Positions 8,386 through 16,884 of a stretch of 43,531 bases of DNA are shown piece after piece (the stretch's first letter is position 1; each line of letters begins with the position of its first letter). The stretch spans positions 1 to 43,531 of the forward strand of contig DEFM01000020.1 in NCBI GenBank assembly GCA_002350855.1, read 5' to 3'. A model generated the notes under the pieces. That model made no database searches and was not told the origin of the DNA. It was given only the letters and a program-made list of their open reading frames with translations. The translations under genes and the position numbers were made by a program. Source of the stretch: Prevotellaceae bacterium UBA2852. GTDB taxonomy: Bacteria > Bacteroidota > Bacteroidia > Bacteroidales > Bacteroidaceae.

Positions 8386-9147
8386 ATGATCGCAAAGTTA
8401 CTTCATAATAAAGTCTGCATTGTGACTGGTGCAGCACAGGGAATTGGAAGAGCCATAGCTGAACAGATGGCTATGGACGGTGCAATTGTGTATGCCACCG
8501 ACATGAAGGAAGGAGCGATGAATGATTGGGCAACCCTGTTGTCAAAGAAAGCAGAAACCAAGGTACAGCCACTCTACTTCGACGTTACCGACAGTGCTTC
8601 TGTGAAAAATAACCTCCAGGCAGTTTACAAGCAAGAAGGCAGAATCGATGTTCTTGTCAACAATGCAGGAATGGTAATCAACCGCAAGCTTGGAATGATT
8701 ACACGCGACGAGACAGAGACCATGTTCAGAGTCAACGTCATTGCCGTTCTCGAACTCATCAGCCTTGTCAGCCGCCTTATGTCCCGCAACGGAGGAGGCA
8801 GCATTGTAAACATTGCATCAGTAACAGCAGTTCTTGGTTCTGCAGGGCAAGTAGCTTATTCTGCCAGCAAGGGAGCCATTATTGCGATGACGAAATCCGC
8901 AGCCAAAGAACTTGCTCCACAGAAGATAAGAGTGAATGCGGTGGCTCCTGGCATCATCAAAACCGAACGATTCGAAGAACTTTATCAAGCAAACGGCGAG
9001 GAAATTGAAGAACGCATCAGCCGCATAGCATTGGGACGCCTCGGCACAGGAGCCGACATTGCCAATGCCGTCAGTTTCCTCGCAAGCGACAGAGCCGAAT
9101 ACATTTCAGGACAGATTCTTGGTGTAGACGGTATGGCTTCGATTTAA
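8386..9147 (+). CDS. SDR-family reductase, FabG-like
   Basis: The 253-residue classical SDR has TGAAQGIG (14-21), NNAG (92-95), catalytic Asn117, Ser145, Tyr158 and Lys162 (YSASK), and the C-terminal SGQILGVDG block typical of FabG. It lies 12 bases after the first reductase. It is the second candidate keto-reductase for the acyl chain. The primary fabG is presumably elsewhere, since this copy is embedded in a dedicated cassette. Confidence 0.88.
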   Translation: MIAKLLHNKVCIVTGAAQGIGRAIAEQMAMDGAIVYATDMKEGAMNDWATLLSKKAETKVQPLYFDVTDSASVKNNLQAVYKQEGRIDVLVNNAGMVINRKLGMITRDETETMFRVNVIAVLELISLVSRLMSRNGGGSIVNIASVTAVLGSAGQVAYSASKGAIIAMTKSAAKELAPQKIRVNAVAPGIIKTERFEELYQANGEEIEERISRIALGRLGTGADIANAVSFLASDRAEYISGQILGVDGMASI

Positions 9148-9159
9148 GAATATCAAGGC

Positions 9160-10509
9160 ATGATTCTGAACATTGACCGAATAGCACCTGACCAGCTGGC
9201 AGCCATTGACTCCAACGGCTACACTCTCACCTATGGAGCTATATGCAAGAAAGCTCAGGAATTGCAAGCAGTGTTTGCACAAAGGCAGCTCTGCTTCATG
9301 CTTGTTAGCAACACCTGCAAGTCAATGCTTCACATCATGGCTGCAATTGCCAGTCAGCGTCTTGTTCCGCTGATTCTCAACCTCCACACCGACGACACGC
9401 TTCTCCAGAATCTTGTAGAAAACTACAAGCCTGCATTCATCTATTCCGATGAAAAAGGACTAACTCCTACAAGAAATGCTTCACCGGCACTACATCCAGA
9501 GCTTTCCCACCTGTTACCCACGTCGGGAAGCACTGGAAGCCCTAAGCTGGTACGTCACAAATACGAAAACATTGAAGCTTCCGCACTCAATATCTCCACA
9601 TTCTTTGAGCTTAAACCAAAAGACCGTCCGCTGCTGGTACTTCCACTCTACTACACCATGGGATTGTCGGTAGTGTTCTCTCACCTCAAAGTCGGAGCCA
9701 CAATTCTTCTTACCGACTGTAGCATGACAGACGCTTTGTTCTGGAAATTCTTCAAGGAAGAACATGCAACCAGTTTCACAGGAGTGCCGTACAGCTATCA
9801 CATACTCTCACTCATGAGATTCTTCCGCATGCAGCTTCCAGATCTGGAACTGCTCACTCAAGGCGGAGGCAAGATGCCCGAAAAACTCAACCGGCAATTT
9901 GCTGAATACTGCCAAAGTACAGACAGACGCTGGATTGCCACCTATGGTCAGTCGGAATGTACTGCACGTATGGCATACCTGCCTGCAAAATGGGCAACAG
10001 AGAAGATTGGCAGCATTGGAATTTCCGTACCCAATGGAGAACTTTCCCTTATTGACAGCAACGGGAATACCATCACCGCACCTCATACAGAAGGAGAAAT
10101 GTGCTACCGAGGCAAGAACGTTACTATGGGGTACGCACTCTGTCAGGATGATCTGGCAAAAGGTGATGAGCGTAACGGATTCATCAGGACAGGCGACTTG
10201 GCATATCGTGACGAAGACGGCTGTTACTACATTGTCGGACGAATGGGCAGATTCCTCAAATTGTTTGGTATGCGCATAGGTCTTGACGAATGTGAACGGA
10301 TTGTCGAATCGGAGTGTGAAGTGGAATGTGCATGCGTGGGCAATGATGAGATAATGAAAGTCTATATCAATGACGCCAAGAAGATTCAGGATGTCAAATC
10401 CCTGCTGATTCAGAGGCTTAGCCTCGTTGCAACAGCCTTGGACGTGGTTGCCATTGACAACATTCCAAAGAACTCTACAGGAAAGAAATTGTACAGCAAT
10501 CTCATGTAG
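9160..10509 (+). CDS. AMP-forming acyl ligase (acyl-CoA/acyl-ACP synthetase family)
   Basis: The 449-residue ANL-superfamily enzyme has the phosphate-binding loop TSGSTGSPK (121-129), TYGQSE (261-266), RTGD (343-346) and the C-terminal catalytic lysine K442 in PKNSTGK. It is shorter than typical acyl-CoA synthetases of more than 500 residues. It should adenylate a carboxylic acid and load it on a thiol. With two ACPs in the operon, I infer direct loading of a carrier protein with a starter acid. The acid cannot be read from the sequence. Confidence 0.87.
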   Translation: MILNIDRIAPDQLAAIDSNGYTLTYGAICKKAQELQAVFAQRQLCFMLVSNTCKSMLHIMAAIASQRLVPLILNLHTDDTLLQNLVENYKPAFIYSDEKGLTPTRNASPALHPELSHLLPTSGSTGSPKLVRHKYENIEASALNISTFFELKPKDRPLLVLPLYYTMGLSVVFSHLKVGATILLTDCSMTDALFWKFFKEEHATSFTGVPYSYHILSLMRFFRMQLPDLELLTQGGGKMPEKLNRQFAEYCQSTDRRWIATYGQSECTARMAYLPAKWATEKIGSIGISVPNGELSLIDSNGNTITAPHTEGEMCYRGKNVTMGYALCQDDLAKGDERNGFIRTGDLAYRDEDGCYYIVGRMGRFLKLFGMRIGLDECERIVESECEVECACVGNDEIMKVYINDAKKIQDVKSLLIQRLSLVATALDVVAIDNIPKNSTGKKLYSNLM

Positions 10510-10589
10510 ATTAAGGAATCAACAACAGAAGAATCCACCGCAGTTTTTTTAGGACACAAAATAATTCAAATTTTATTCACAGAATCTAT

Positions 10590-10640
10590 ACGAAACAATC
10601 TGCATGTTTCGTTATTATAGCTAAAAGCTATAATTTTTTG
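10590..10640 (+). terminator. Tandem hairpins ending in a terminator 3 bases before an ACP start codon
   Basis: ACGAAAC (10590-10596) pairs with GTTTCGT (10606-10612). Immediately after, ATTATAGCT (10614-10622) pairs perfectly with AGCTATAAT (10626-10634) around an AAA loop, followed by a T-run to 10639. The ATG of the second ACP is at 10643. The second hairpin has the form of a rho-independent terminator or attenuator and would also hide the ribosome binding region. It splits the operon into two expression units. Confidence 0.65.
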
Positions 10641-10642
10641 TC

Positions 10643-10882
10643 ATGACCAATATAGAGACCTTACAGAATATCTTTGTTGATGTTTTCGGAGACGTAAGCA
10701 GCAAGCTCGGTGACGACTTCACAAAAGACAATGTGGACGGATGGGATTCTGTGCACCAGCTCAATATCATTGCCCTTATTGAGGACAACTTCGACCTGAT
10801 GTTAGATCCCGAAGACATAATTGCCTGCACTTCCTACAATTCAGCAAAGGAAATCCTAAGCAAATACAATGTTGAAATCTAA
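10643..10882 (+). CDS. Acyl carrier protein (second), canonical carrier site
   Basis: The 79-residue acidic protein has GWDSVHQL, with Ser36 as the phosphopantetheine attachment residue and Asp35 conserved. This canonical DS(L/V) contrasts with the SSL of the first ACP, so the two carriers may be recognised by different partners. It is followed by the FabH-like ketosynthase after 16 bases, its likely partner. The gene begins directly after a terminator-like hairpin. Confidence 0.85.
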   Translation: MTNIETLQNIFVDVFGDVSSKLGDDFTKDNVDGWDSVHQLNIIALIEDNFDLMLDPEDIIACTSYNSAKEILSKYNVEI

Positions 10883-10898
10883 AAACAGAACTTGACAA

Positions 10899-11960
10899 GT
10901 GGCACTCTGGAATATAAATAATGTACGCATAGCAGGCGTCTCAGCATGTGTTCCCAAGAACATTGTCAAAACCGCTGATTTGGGTATTCTCACCGCAGAG
11001 GAATCAGAGGTGTTCAACAACACTGTAGGAATTCGCGAACGACGACTGGCTACGGATGACGTATGTGCTTCGGACATGTGTCAGAAGGCAGCCGAGACCC
11101 TGATCCAGGAATTAGGTTGGGAAAAAGACAGCATAGACGCACTTATCTTCGAATCCGTAACCGGCGATTATCGTACTCCACCAACCTCATGTCTGTTACA
11201 AAGCCGGATGGAGCTGAGCGAGAACTGCTTCTGCCTCGATTTGCCTATGGGTTGTTGCGGATGCATGTATGCCATAACCGTAGCAGGAAACCTGCTTCAA
11301 AGCGGCAGCATACGCCGTGCACTTCTCCTCGTTGGCGACACAGCTCTGAGAATGGGATCGATGAATGACAAATCACGTGTGCCTCTATTTGGAGACGGTG
11401 CAACAGCCTTGGCTCTTGAATTCGACACCGAAGCTTCACCAATAGTAATTGATTTCCATACCGACGGCAGCAGCTACGAAGCTCTGTACACTCCCCACGG
11501 AGGCTATCGCCATCCCTTCACAGCAGAATCACTTGTCGAGGAGGATTTCGGCAACGGCATTCACCGCGCTCCTATGCACACTCTGATCGACGGCATGAAA
11601 GTGTTCACTTTTGCTATTTCCAAGCCACCACGTTCTGTTCAGCAGTTTATGGAAGAACAGAATCTTGACAAGGACAATGACATAGATTTCTTCCTCATTC
11701 ACCAAGCCAACAAACTCATAGTTGACCGCGTAGTCAAGAAACTGAAACTGCCTGTAGAGAAAGTGCCTTATAACCTTGAGAAATTCGGAAATCTAGGCGG
11801 AGCATCAATTCCTTCACTCATGGTTACACGCCTAAGGAAACGTCTTCAGTCTTCAGAACCATCTACCCTTCTTTGTTCTTCATTCGGACTTGGACTAAGC
11901 TGGGGAACAATGCTTGTGAAAATGAACAATGTTGTAATTCCAGAACTTATAGAAATATAA
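10899..11960 (+). CDS. 3-oxoacyl-ACP synthase III-like ketosynthase
   Basis: The 353-residue FabH-family thiolase-fold enzyme keeps the full catalytic set: Cys119 in GCCGC, His268 in HQAN and Asn298 in GNLGGAS. It would join a starter acyl group to malonyl-ACP. FabH proteins are usually about 320-330 residues; the extra length lies in the middle (about 180-225). The active-site loop is unusually cysteine-rich (C119, C120, C122). The start is a GTG; no in-frame ATG fits. Its cassette context argues for a special acyl chain, not bulk fatty acid synthesis. Confidence 0.87.
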   Translation: MALWNINNVRIAGVSACVPKNIVKTADLGILTAEESEVFNNTVGIRERRLATDDVCASDMCQKAAETLIQELGWEKDSIDALIFESVTGDYRTPPTSCLLQSRMELSENCFCLDLPMGCCGCMYAITVAGNLLQSGSIRRALLLVGDTALRMGSMNDKSRVPLFGDGATALALEFDTEASPIVIDFHTDGSSYEALYTPHGGYRHPFTAESLVEEDFGNGIHRAPMHTLIDGMKVFTFAISKPPRSVQQFMEEQNLDKDNDIDFFLIHQANKLIVDRVVKKLKLPVEKVPYNLEKFGNLGGASIPSLMVTRLRKRLQSSEPSTLLCSSFGLGLSWGTMLVKMNNVVIPELIEI

Positions 11961-12568
11961 TGTACGCAAACTATATTAAACGTATACTTGATTTCCTCTG
12001 TGCCTTAATTGGGCTTATTCTCACAGGATGGCTGATACTACTTACTGCTATCTTGCTGTATTTCGCCAATAAGGGAGGCGGAGTATTCTTCACACAACAT
12101 CGTCCAGGCAAAGACACCAAGGTCTTCAAACTGCTTAAGTTCAAGACCATGACCGACGAACGGGACGAAAACGGGAAACTGCTTCCCGACAAATACCGTC
12201 TCACACACATAGGCAGAATCATACGTTCACTTTCTTTGGACGAATTGCCACAACTGATAAATGTACTGAAAGGCGACATGTCGCTTATAGGTCCTCGTCC
12301 TCTGCTCACCAAGTACCTCCCACTCTACACACCCGAGCAGATGCGTCGTCACAATGTACGCCCAGGTATTACAGGCTGTGCTCAGGTCAATGGAAGAAAC
12401 GCCATCACCTGGAAGAAGAAATTTGAATACGATGTCTGGTACGTAGATCATATCAGTTTCTGGGTTGATGTCAGAATTCTCTTCCTTACCATCAAGAAAG
12501 TATTTATCCGCGAAGGAATTTCTGCAGAAGGTGAAGCAACCATAGCCGCATTCGACGGAACAAATTAA
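11960..12568 (+). CDS. PglC-type initiating phosphoglycosyl transferase (bacterial sugar transferase)
   Basis: The 202-residue monotopic enzyme has one N-terminal hydrophobic re-entrant helix (about 8-35) and the bacterial sugar transferase domain with the catalytic Asp94-Glu95 pair in [20 protein letters not shown]. It moves a sugar-1-phosphate from a UDP-sugar to undecaprenyl phosphate, the first step in building a surface glycan. Its small size is PglC-like rather than WbaP/WcaJ-like. The start ATG overlaps the ketosynthase stop (TAATG), tying acyl-chain synthesis to glycan initiation. Confidence 0.92.
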   Translation: MYANYIKRILDFLCALIGLILTGWLILLTAILLYFANKGGGVFFTQHRPGKDTKVFKLLKFKTMTDERDENGKLLPDKYRLTHIGRIIRSLSLDELPQLINVLKGDMSLIGPRPLLTKYLPLYTPEQMRRHNVRPGITGCAQVNGRNAITWKKKFEYDVWYVDHISFWVDVRILFLTIKKVFIREGISAEGEATIAAFDGTN

Positions 12569-12570
12569 AT

Positions 12571-12993
12571 ATGAGCATACGACAGAAACTTTGGAATAAA
12601 CTCAGCAATGCCTATCCTGCATATCTGCGCAAGATGTACGGCATGCATATCGGCAAGGATGTGAGGATTTCTTACAAGGCACGTCTTGATAAGAGTATCA
12701 ATCCTCACGGCATCCATATCAACGACGGCGCATGGATATTGGCTGGTGCTTACGTATTAGCTCACGACCATTGTCGTTCCCTGCGCACAGACACGTACAT
12801 TGGGAAGCACTGCATAATCTCCATCAATGCCATCATTATGCCTGGAGTAAGAATTGGCAATGAAGTTGTTGTTGGAGCTGGCAGCGTAGTAACCAAGGAT
12901 ATTCCTGATAATTGTATCGTAGCCGGTAATCCAGCCCAAGTTATCAAGACGGGAGTTAAGATTAAGAACGGAAAGATTCTTACGCAAGAATAA
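12571..12993 (+). CDS. Small hexapeptide-repeat acetyltransferase (WbbJ-like)
   Basis: The 140-residue protein has left-handed beta-helix repeats (IGKHCIISINAIIMPGVRIG, then VVVGAGSVVTKDIP) and a catalytic-type His in LAHDH. The ending IVAGNPAQVIK is typical of the CysE/LacA/WbbJ group. It is shorter than usual (about 180), though the active-site region is intact. It starts 2 bases after the sugar transferase stop. It probably O-acetylates the lipid-linked or nucleotide sugar. Confidence 0.85.
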   Translation: MSIRQKLWNKLSNAYPAYLRKMYGMHIGKDVRISYKARLDKSINPHGIHINDGAWILAGAYVLAHDHCRSLRTDTYIGKHCIISINAIIMPGVRIGNEVVVGAGSVVTKDIPDNCIVAGNPAQVIKTGVKIKNGKILTQE

Positions 12994-13007
12994 TTCCTGA
13001 ATTTACC

Positions 13008-13643
13008 TTAGAATGTGTAAGTGAAATTCACGTGAAAACGTGAGTTCTGCGGCAACTCCTCCAAAGGAATGGAAACAAGAGGCTGAACACTGAGGCTTCC
13101 ATAATTCTGGCTCATAATAAAGAAACGGAAACCACAGCGAAGACGTTGCTCACTCTGACGGTATTCAGGAATGGTAGTGTACTCACTAACGAATGATATA
13201 GAACGGCACAAATGTGTTTCAAAGCCTGCTGCAAAGCAGGTTTTGTATTTTAATGTAGTATCATAGTGAGGATTGACTGATGCATAGATATTTGTGCGAC
13301 CTGTTGCCTTCTCATTGTTGCCATGGAAGATATTTGCATTGGCTGTAACTACAGCTCCCATATCCTGGTACGATCCGTTGTACGTAGTGCCAAAATAGGC
13401 TTCACCACTTAGATTGATTCTGCTTGTCAGTTGCAGTGGTGAGTATATGCCATAAAGACGGATGTGCTGGCACTGAAGTTTCTCCGCAAAGAGACTTTGT
13501 TCGACAGCCACAGCAGTATGATTGGCAAAGGTGTATTGTACGCTTGCGAAATGGCTGTTACGAAATCCAACGCTTATCTGGGCATTGCTTTTCACTAGCA
13601 CAGCCATGAGCATGAATAATAATATGCAGCAACGTTGTTTCAT
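13008..13643 (-). CDS. Small outer-membrane beta-barrel-like protein, function unknown
   Basis: The 211-residue protein has a signal peptide (about 1-22, cleaved after SNA). Alternating hydrophobic/polar strands and a C-terminal aromatic end (VNFTYTF) fit an outer-membrane barrel. I recognise no named family. Its start overlaps the lipoprotein stop by 4 bases (ATGA), and its stop is 14 bases from the convergent acetyltransferase stop. The operon links it to cell-envelope glycan work. Confidence 0.65.
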   Translation of the reverse strand: MKQRCCILLFMLMAVLVKSNAQISVGFRNSHFASVQYTFANHTAVAVEQSLFAEKLQCQHIRLYGIYSPLQLTSRINLSGEAYFGTTYNGSYQDMGAVVTANANIFHGNNEKATGRTNIYASVNPHYDTTLKYKTCFAAGFETHLCRSISFVSEYTTIPEYRQSEQRLRCGFRFFIMSQNYGSLSVQPLVSIPLEELPQNSRFHVNFTYTF

Positions 13644-14251
13644 AGAAGATGTTGTTGAAGAAGACGAGTAAGGACTTCATAACCTGCATCACATGGATGA
13701 ACTCCGTCGTGGGTATACTCGTCGAGCATAATCCCTTCGTTGTCGCTCAATGGAGTGTATGCATCTATGAATTTCCATCCGTGCAACTGTGCAGATTGCT
13801 GAAGACAAAGGTTAATTTCACGGATATATGAATTGGAGAAATCGGAGTCTGTATTTGCGTCTCTGCCTCTCGGAAGTATTGAGATGATGTAAACCTTCGA
13901 AGCATCAAGTGCTTCAACTGCTAATTCATAGCGGTTGACATAATTGCTAATTGCAGTTTCCCTGCTGTTCAGTTCAGCAGCTGCTTTAACTATGCTATAG
14001 AGGTCATTGGTGCCTGTCATGACGACTGCTGTGCTTTCATGGAATCTGCCTGCGTACTTCTCTACATGCTGGATTCCACTGCTTGATTTCCCATAATTGT
14101 GTGTAATGAGTGTCGGAAAAGAGCGGTGCAAATCCCATATCTCAATAATAGAGTCACCGATGAAATTGATTGTATCATCTTCATCCTTGCTGCAAGATGC
14201 CACGCTTAGGCATAATGCAAGCAAGAGAAGAGTATGAGTGATTTTTCTCAA
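13640..14251 (-). CDS. SGNH/GDSL-family hydrolase lipoprotein
   Basis: The 203-residue protein has a lipoprotein signal with the lipobox ending SVASC (Cys20). The SGNH set is GDS (Ser34), Gly54, GTND (Asn82) and DGVHP (Asp182, His185). It is therefore probably an active esterase or deacylase anchored in the envelope. No in-frame ATG exists; the start is a TTG overlapping the aminotransferase stop (TTGA). In context, it may trim acyl or acetyl groups from the glycan made by the facing operon. Confidence 0.85.
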   Translation of the reverse strand: MRKITHTLLLLALCLSVASCSKDEDDTINFIGDSIIEIWDLHRSFPTLITHNYGKSSSGIQHVEKYAGRFHESTAVVMTGTNDLYSIVKAAAELNSRETAISNYVNRYELAVEALDASKVYIISILPRGRDANTDSDFSNSYIREINLCLQQSAQLHGWKFIDAYTPLSDNEGIMLDEYTHDGVHPCDAGYEVLTRLLQQHLL

Positions 14252-15486
14252 ATCAATGCTGATTTAATGGTTTCAATGATGAAATCCACCTGCTCATCTG
14301 TCACCATCGGTCCTGATGGCAAGCACAATCCCTGACGGAAGAGTGATTCAGACACACCGTTGGTGTATTGCGGACATGCCTTGAAAACAGGCTGAGCATG
14401 CAGGGGTTTCCATAATGGACGAGATTCTATGCCGGCATCGTTAAGCACCTTGCGCATAGCTTCAACGTTGTTGTTTGGTTCAAGGTCGGTGTGAACGAAA
14501 CTTGCATGATGTGTCACTCCGGCTGCTCCACCTATAGCTCCGCTTACAACTGTATCGTAAGCTGTATCCTGTCCCTTTATTTTCAGATCCGGACTGAGGA
14601 GGATGGTGCTGAGCCAGAAGTTGGAATTATGATGTGGTGTAGGATTGTCGTGGAATGTAATTCCTGGAACATTGGCAAATGCTTCCTTGTATCTCATGGC
14701 GATATGTCTGTGCCACTTGATATGGTCTTCAAGCACTGTCATCTGTCCTCTGCCTATTCCTGCACAGATATTTGACATGCGGTAGTTGTAACCGATTTTC
14801 TCATGCTGGTAGTAAGGATATGATTCCCTTGCCTGAGTTGCATAGAACATTGTTTGGGCTTTTTCCTCTTCGCTGCCGCAGATCAATGCTCCACCACCAG
14901 AGGTTGTAATCATCTTATTTCCGTTGAAGGAAATAATACCGTAACGTCCGTATGTTCCAGCATATTTTCCATCGAACTGACTTCCCAGTGCCTCAGCTGC
15001 ATCTTCTACAAGAGGGATGTTGTATTTGTCACAGACAGAAATGATTTCGTCTATTTGTGGAGGCATGCCGTAGAGATGAACCAGCACTACAGCCTTTGGG
15101 TATTTACCTGTCTGCTGCTTGCGGTCAAGGATTGCTTTTTCCAGAAGTTCAGGTGACATATTCCATGAACCTGGTTCAGAATCTACGAATACTGGAGTTG
15201 CACCCTGATAAACGATAGGATTGGCTGAAGCACAGAATGAAAAGCTCTGGGTAATGACTTCGTCACCGCTCTGCACTCCGCAGTTGACAAGAGCCAAGTG
15301 TACTGCAGCTGTTCCAGACGACAATGCAACAAGATGTTTTGAAGGATCGAGGAACGACTTCAATTCTTCTTCAAAGGCGTCGACATTAGGTCCAAGTGGA
15401 ACTACCCAGTTGGTGTCGAAAGCGTCTTTTATATATTGTTGTTCCTTACCCGACATGTGGGCTAAACATAGGTAGATTCTCTGCAT
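14248..15486 (-). CDS. DegT/DnrJ/EryC1/StrS-family sugar aminotransferase
   Basis: The 412-residue PLP enzyme aminates a keto-sugar nucleotide, using glutamate as amino donor. SSGTAAVHLAL (56-66) binds PLP phosphate, EDAAEALGS (161-169) holds the ring-contacting Asp, and SFNGNK places the Schiff-base lysine at K191. It resembles the PglE/GDP-perosamine synthase group making C4-amino sugars. It could supply the amino group acylated by the PglD-like enzyme. No matching UDP-GlcNAc 4,6-dehydratase is in the window. First gene of a three-gene operon with 4-base overlaps. Confidence 0.9.
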   Translation of the reverse strand: MQRIYLCLAHMSGKEQQYIKDAFDTNWVVPLGPNVDAFEEELKSFLDPSKHLVALSSGTAAVHLALVNCGVQSGDEVITQSFSFCASANPIVYQGATPVFVDSEPGSWNMSPELLEKAILDRKQQTGKYPKAVVLVHLYGMPPQIDEIISVCDKYNIPLVEDAAEALGSQFDGKYAGTYGRYGIISFNGNKMITTSGGGALICGSEEEKAQTMFYATQARESYPYYQHEKIGYNYRMSNICAGIGRGQMTVLEDHIKWHRHIAMRYKEAFANVPGITFHDNPTPHHNSNFWLSTILLSPDLKIKGQDTAYDTVVSGAIGGAAGVTHHASFVHTDLEPNNNVEAMRKVLNDAGIESRPLWKPLHAQPVFKACPQYTNGVSESLFRQGLCLPSGPMVTDEQVDFIIETIKSALI

Positions 15487-15606
15487 ATATTGTCGTATTT
15501 GATTTCATTACATTATTATTAATTATATTAACGAAATCAACTGTGTTTTTATTGTTAAATTATTTGGCAAATTATCACATCTATTCACACTTCTTACACA
15601 CAATGC

Positions 15607-15639
15607 CCGGAACTTGGCACAGACAACACCAAGTTCCGG
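15607..15639 (-). terminator. Strong hairpin after rnfA, probable terminator of the rnf operon
   Basis: CCGGAACTTGG and CCAAGTTCCGG form a perfect 11-bp stem with an 11-base loop, 38 bases past the rnfA stop and upstream of the aminotransferase operon. No T-run follows on either strand, so it may be a stability hairpin or a processed 3' end instead. Confidence 0.55.
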
Positions 15640-15676
15640 ACTTTATGTATCGTAAAAGTATGCTCTGAGATTGTTT

Positions 15677-16279
15677 TTATTCCAGACCGAAGAGGTGCTT
15701 CAAACCACCGTCCACACCACTGAATCCCATAAATGCCATTGAGAGCAAACCGGCAGTGATGAGAGCGATTGGCATTCCTTCAACAGCTTTTGGCACCTTG
15801 TTCATTGCAAGCTGCTCACGCAGACCTGCAAAGAGTACCATTGCAAGGAAGAAGCCAAGAGCGGTAGAAACGGCGTAGACAACTCCTTGAAGCAGGGTGT
15901 AGTCCTTCTGAATCACAAGGATTGCCACACCAAGGATGCAGCAGTTTGTGGTGATGAGAGGAAGGAATACGCCTAATGCCTGATAAAGGCTTGGAGACAC
16001 TTTCTTGAGGATGATTTCCACCATCTGCACCAAGGCTGCAATCACAAGGATGAATGCAATGGTTTGCAGATATCCGAGATTATTGGGGTCAAGAACAAAC
16101 TTCTGGATGAGGTAAGTTACTATTGTGGCCAGTGTGAGCACGAAGGTCACAGCCAGTCCCATACCCGAAGCTGTGGATACTTTCTTTGACACTCCGAGGA
16201 ACGGACAGATGCCCAAGAACTGTGACAGTACGATATTGTTTACGAATATCGCTGTGATGAATATAAGAATGTATTCCAT
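15677..16279 (-). CDS. rnfA: Rnf complex subunit RnfA
   Basis: The 200-residue polytopic membrane protein starts MEYILIFITAIFVNNIVLSQ, the RnfA/RsxA/NqrE signature, with six predicted helices and NCCILG in the middle. With RnfE it forms the membrane core that houses an Fe-S centre and couples electron flow to ion pumping. The ATG at 16279 is preferred over an in-frame TTG at 16285. Last gene of the rnf operon. Confidence 0.95.
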   Translation of the reverse strand: MEYILIFITAIFVNNIVLSQFLGICPFLGVSKKVSTASGMGLAVTFVLTLATIVTYLIQKFVLDPNNLGYLQTIAFILVIAALVQMVEIILKKVSPSLYQALGVFLPLITTNCCILGVAILVIQKDYTLLQGVVYAVSTALGFFLAMVLFAGLREQLAMNKVPKAVEGMPIALITAGLLSMAFMGFSGVDGGLKHLFGLE

Positions 16280-16281
16280 AA

Positions 16282-16866
16282 TCAAGCCTTTCTAAGTTTG
16301 TTAACTATTGCGATAAGATAGCCGAGGGCAATGAATGCACCTGGTGCAAGCACGAAGAGAAGCATGCCGTAGTTCTCACCTTGGAGAGTGAATCCGAAGA
16401 TAGCTCCTGTGCCGAGGAATTCACGCATGGCACCAAGCAATGTGAGTGCAAGTGTGAAACCTATACCGATACCAATGCCGTCGAAGATTGAGGCAATAGG
16501 TGAATTCTTTGCTGCAAATGCTTCTGCGCGTCCAAGGATGATACAGTTCACCACTATAAGCGGGATGAAGAGTCCGAGGGTGGCGTAGATGTCTGGCAAG
16601 TATGCCTGCATCACCATCTGTAGGATGGTAACGAGTGATGCAATCACCACGATATAGGATGGGATGCGAACCATATCAGGGACGATGTTCTTGATCAGCG
16701 AGATGATGAAGTTGCTGAGGATAAGCACAAACATCGTGGCAAGTCCCATTGACATACCGTTAATAGCTGACGATGTGGTTCCAAGTGTTGGGCACATACC
16801 AAGAAGAAGGACAAAGGTCGGGTTCTCCTTGATGATACCGTTCATCAATACTTTAAAGTTACTCAT
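16282..16866 (-). CDS. rnfE: Rnf complex subunit RnfE
   Basis: The 194-residue six-helix protein has the RnfE/NqrD signatures: N-terminal NPTFVLLLGMCPTLGTTSSA and VNCIILGRAEAFA in the middle. It pairs pseudo-symmetrically with RnfA in the inner membrane. It lies 18 bases after rnfG. Confidence 0.95.
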   Translation of the reverse strand: MSNFKVLMNGIIKENPTFVLLLGMCPTLGTTSSAINGMSMGLATMFVLILSNFIISLIKNIVPDMVRIPSYIVVIASLVTILQMVMQAYLPDIYATLGLFIPLIVVNCIILGRAEAFAAKNSPIASIFDGIGIGIGFTLALTLLGAMREFLGTGAIFGFTLQGENYGMLLFVLAPGAFIALGYLIAIVNKLRKA

Positions 16867-16884
16867 AAGTCTTTGTCTCCTTTC

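Noticed and set aside
11873..11959. Longer version of the phosphoglycosyl transferase starting inside the ketosynthase gene
   Set aside because: The extra 29 residues are the ketosynthase 3' end in another frame; the ATG at 11960 gives the expected membrane-helix start.
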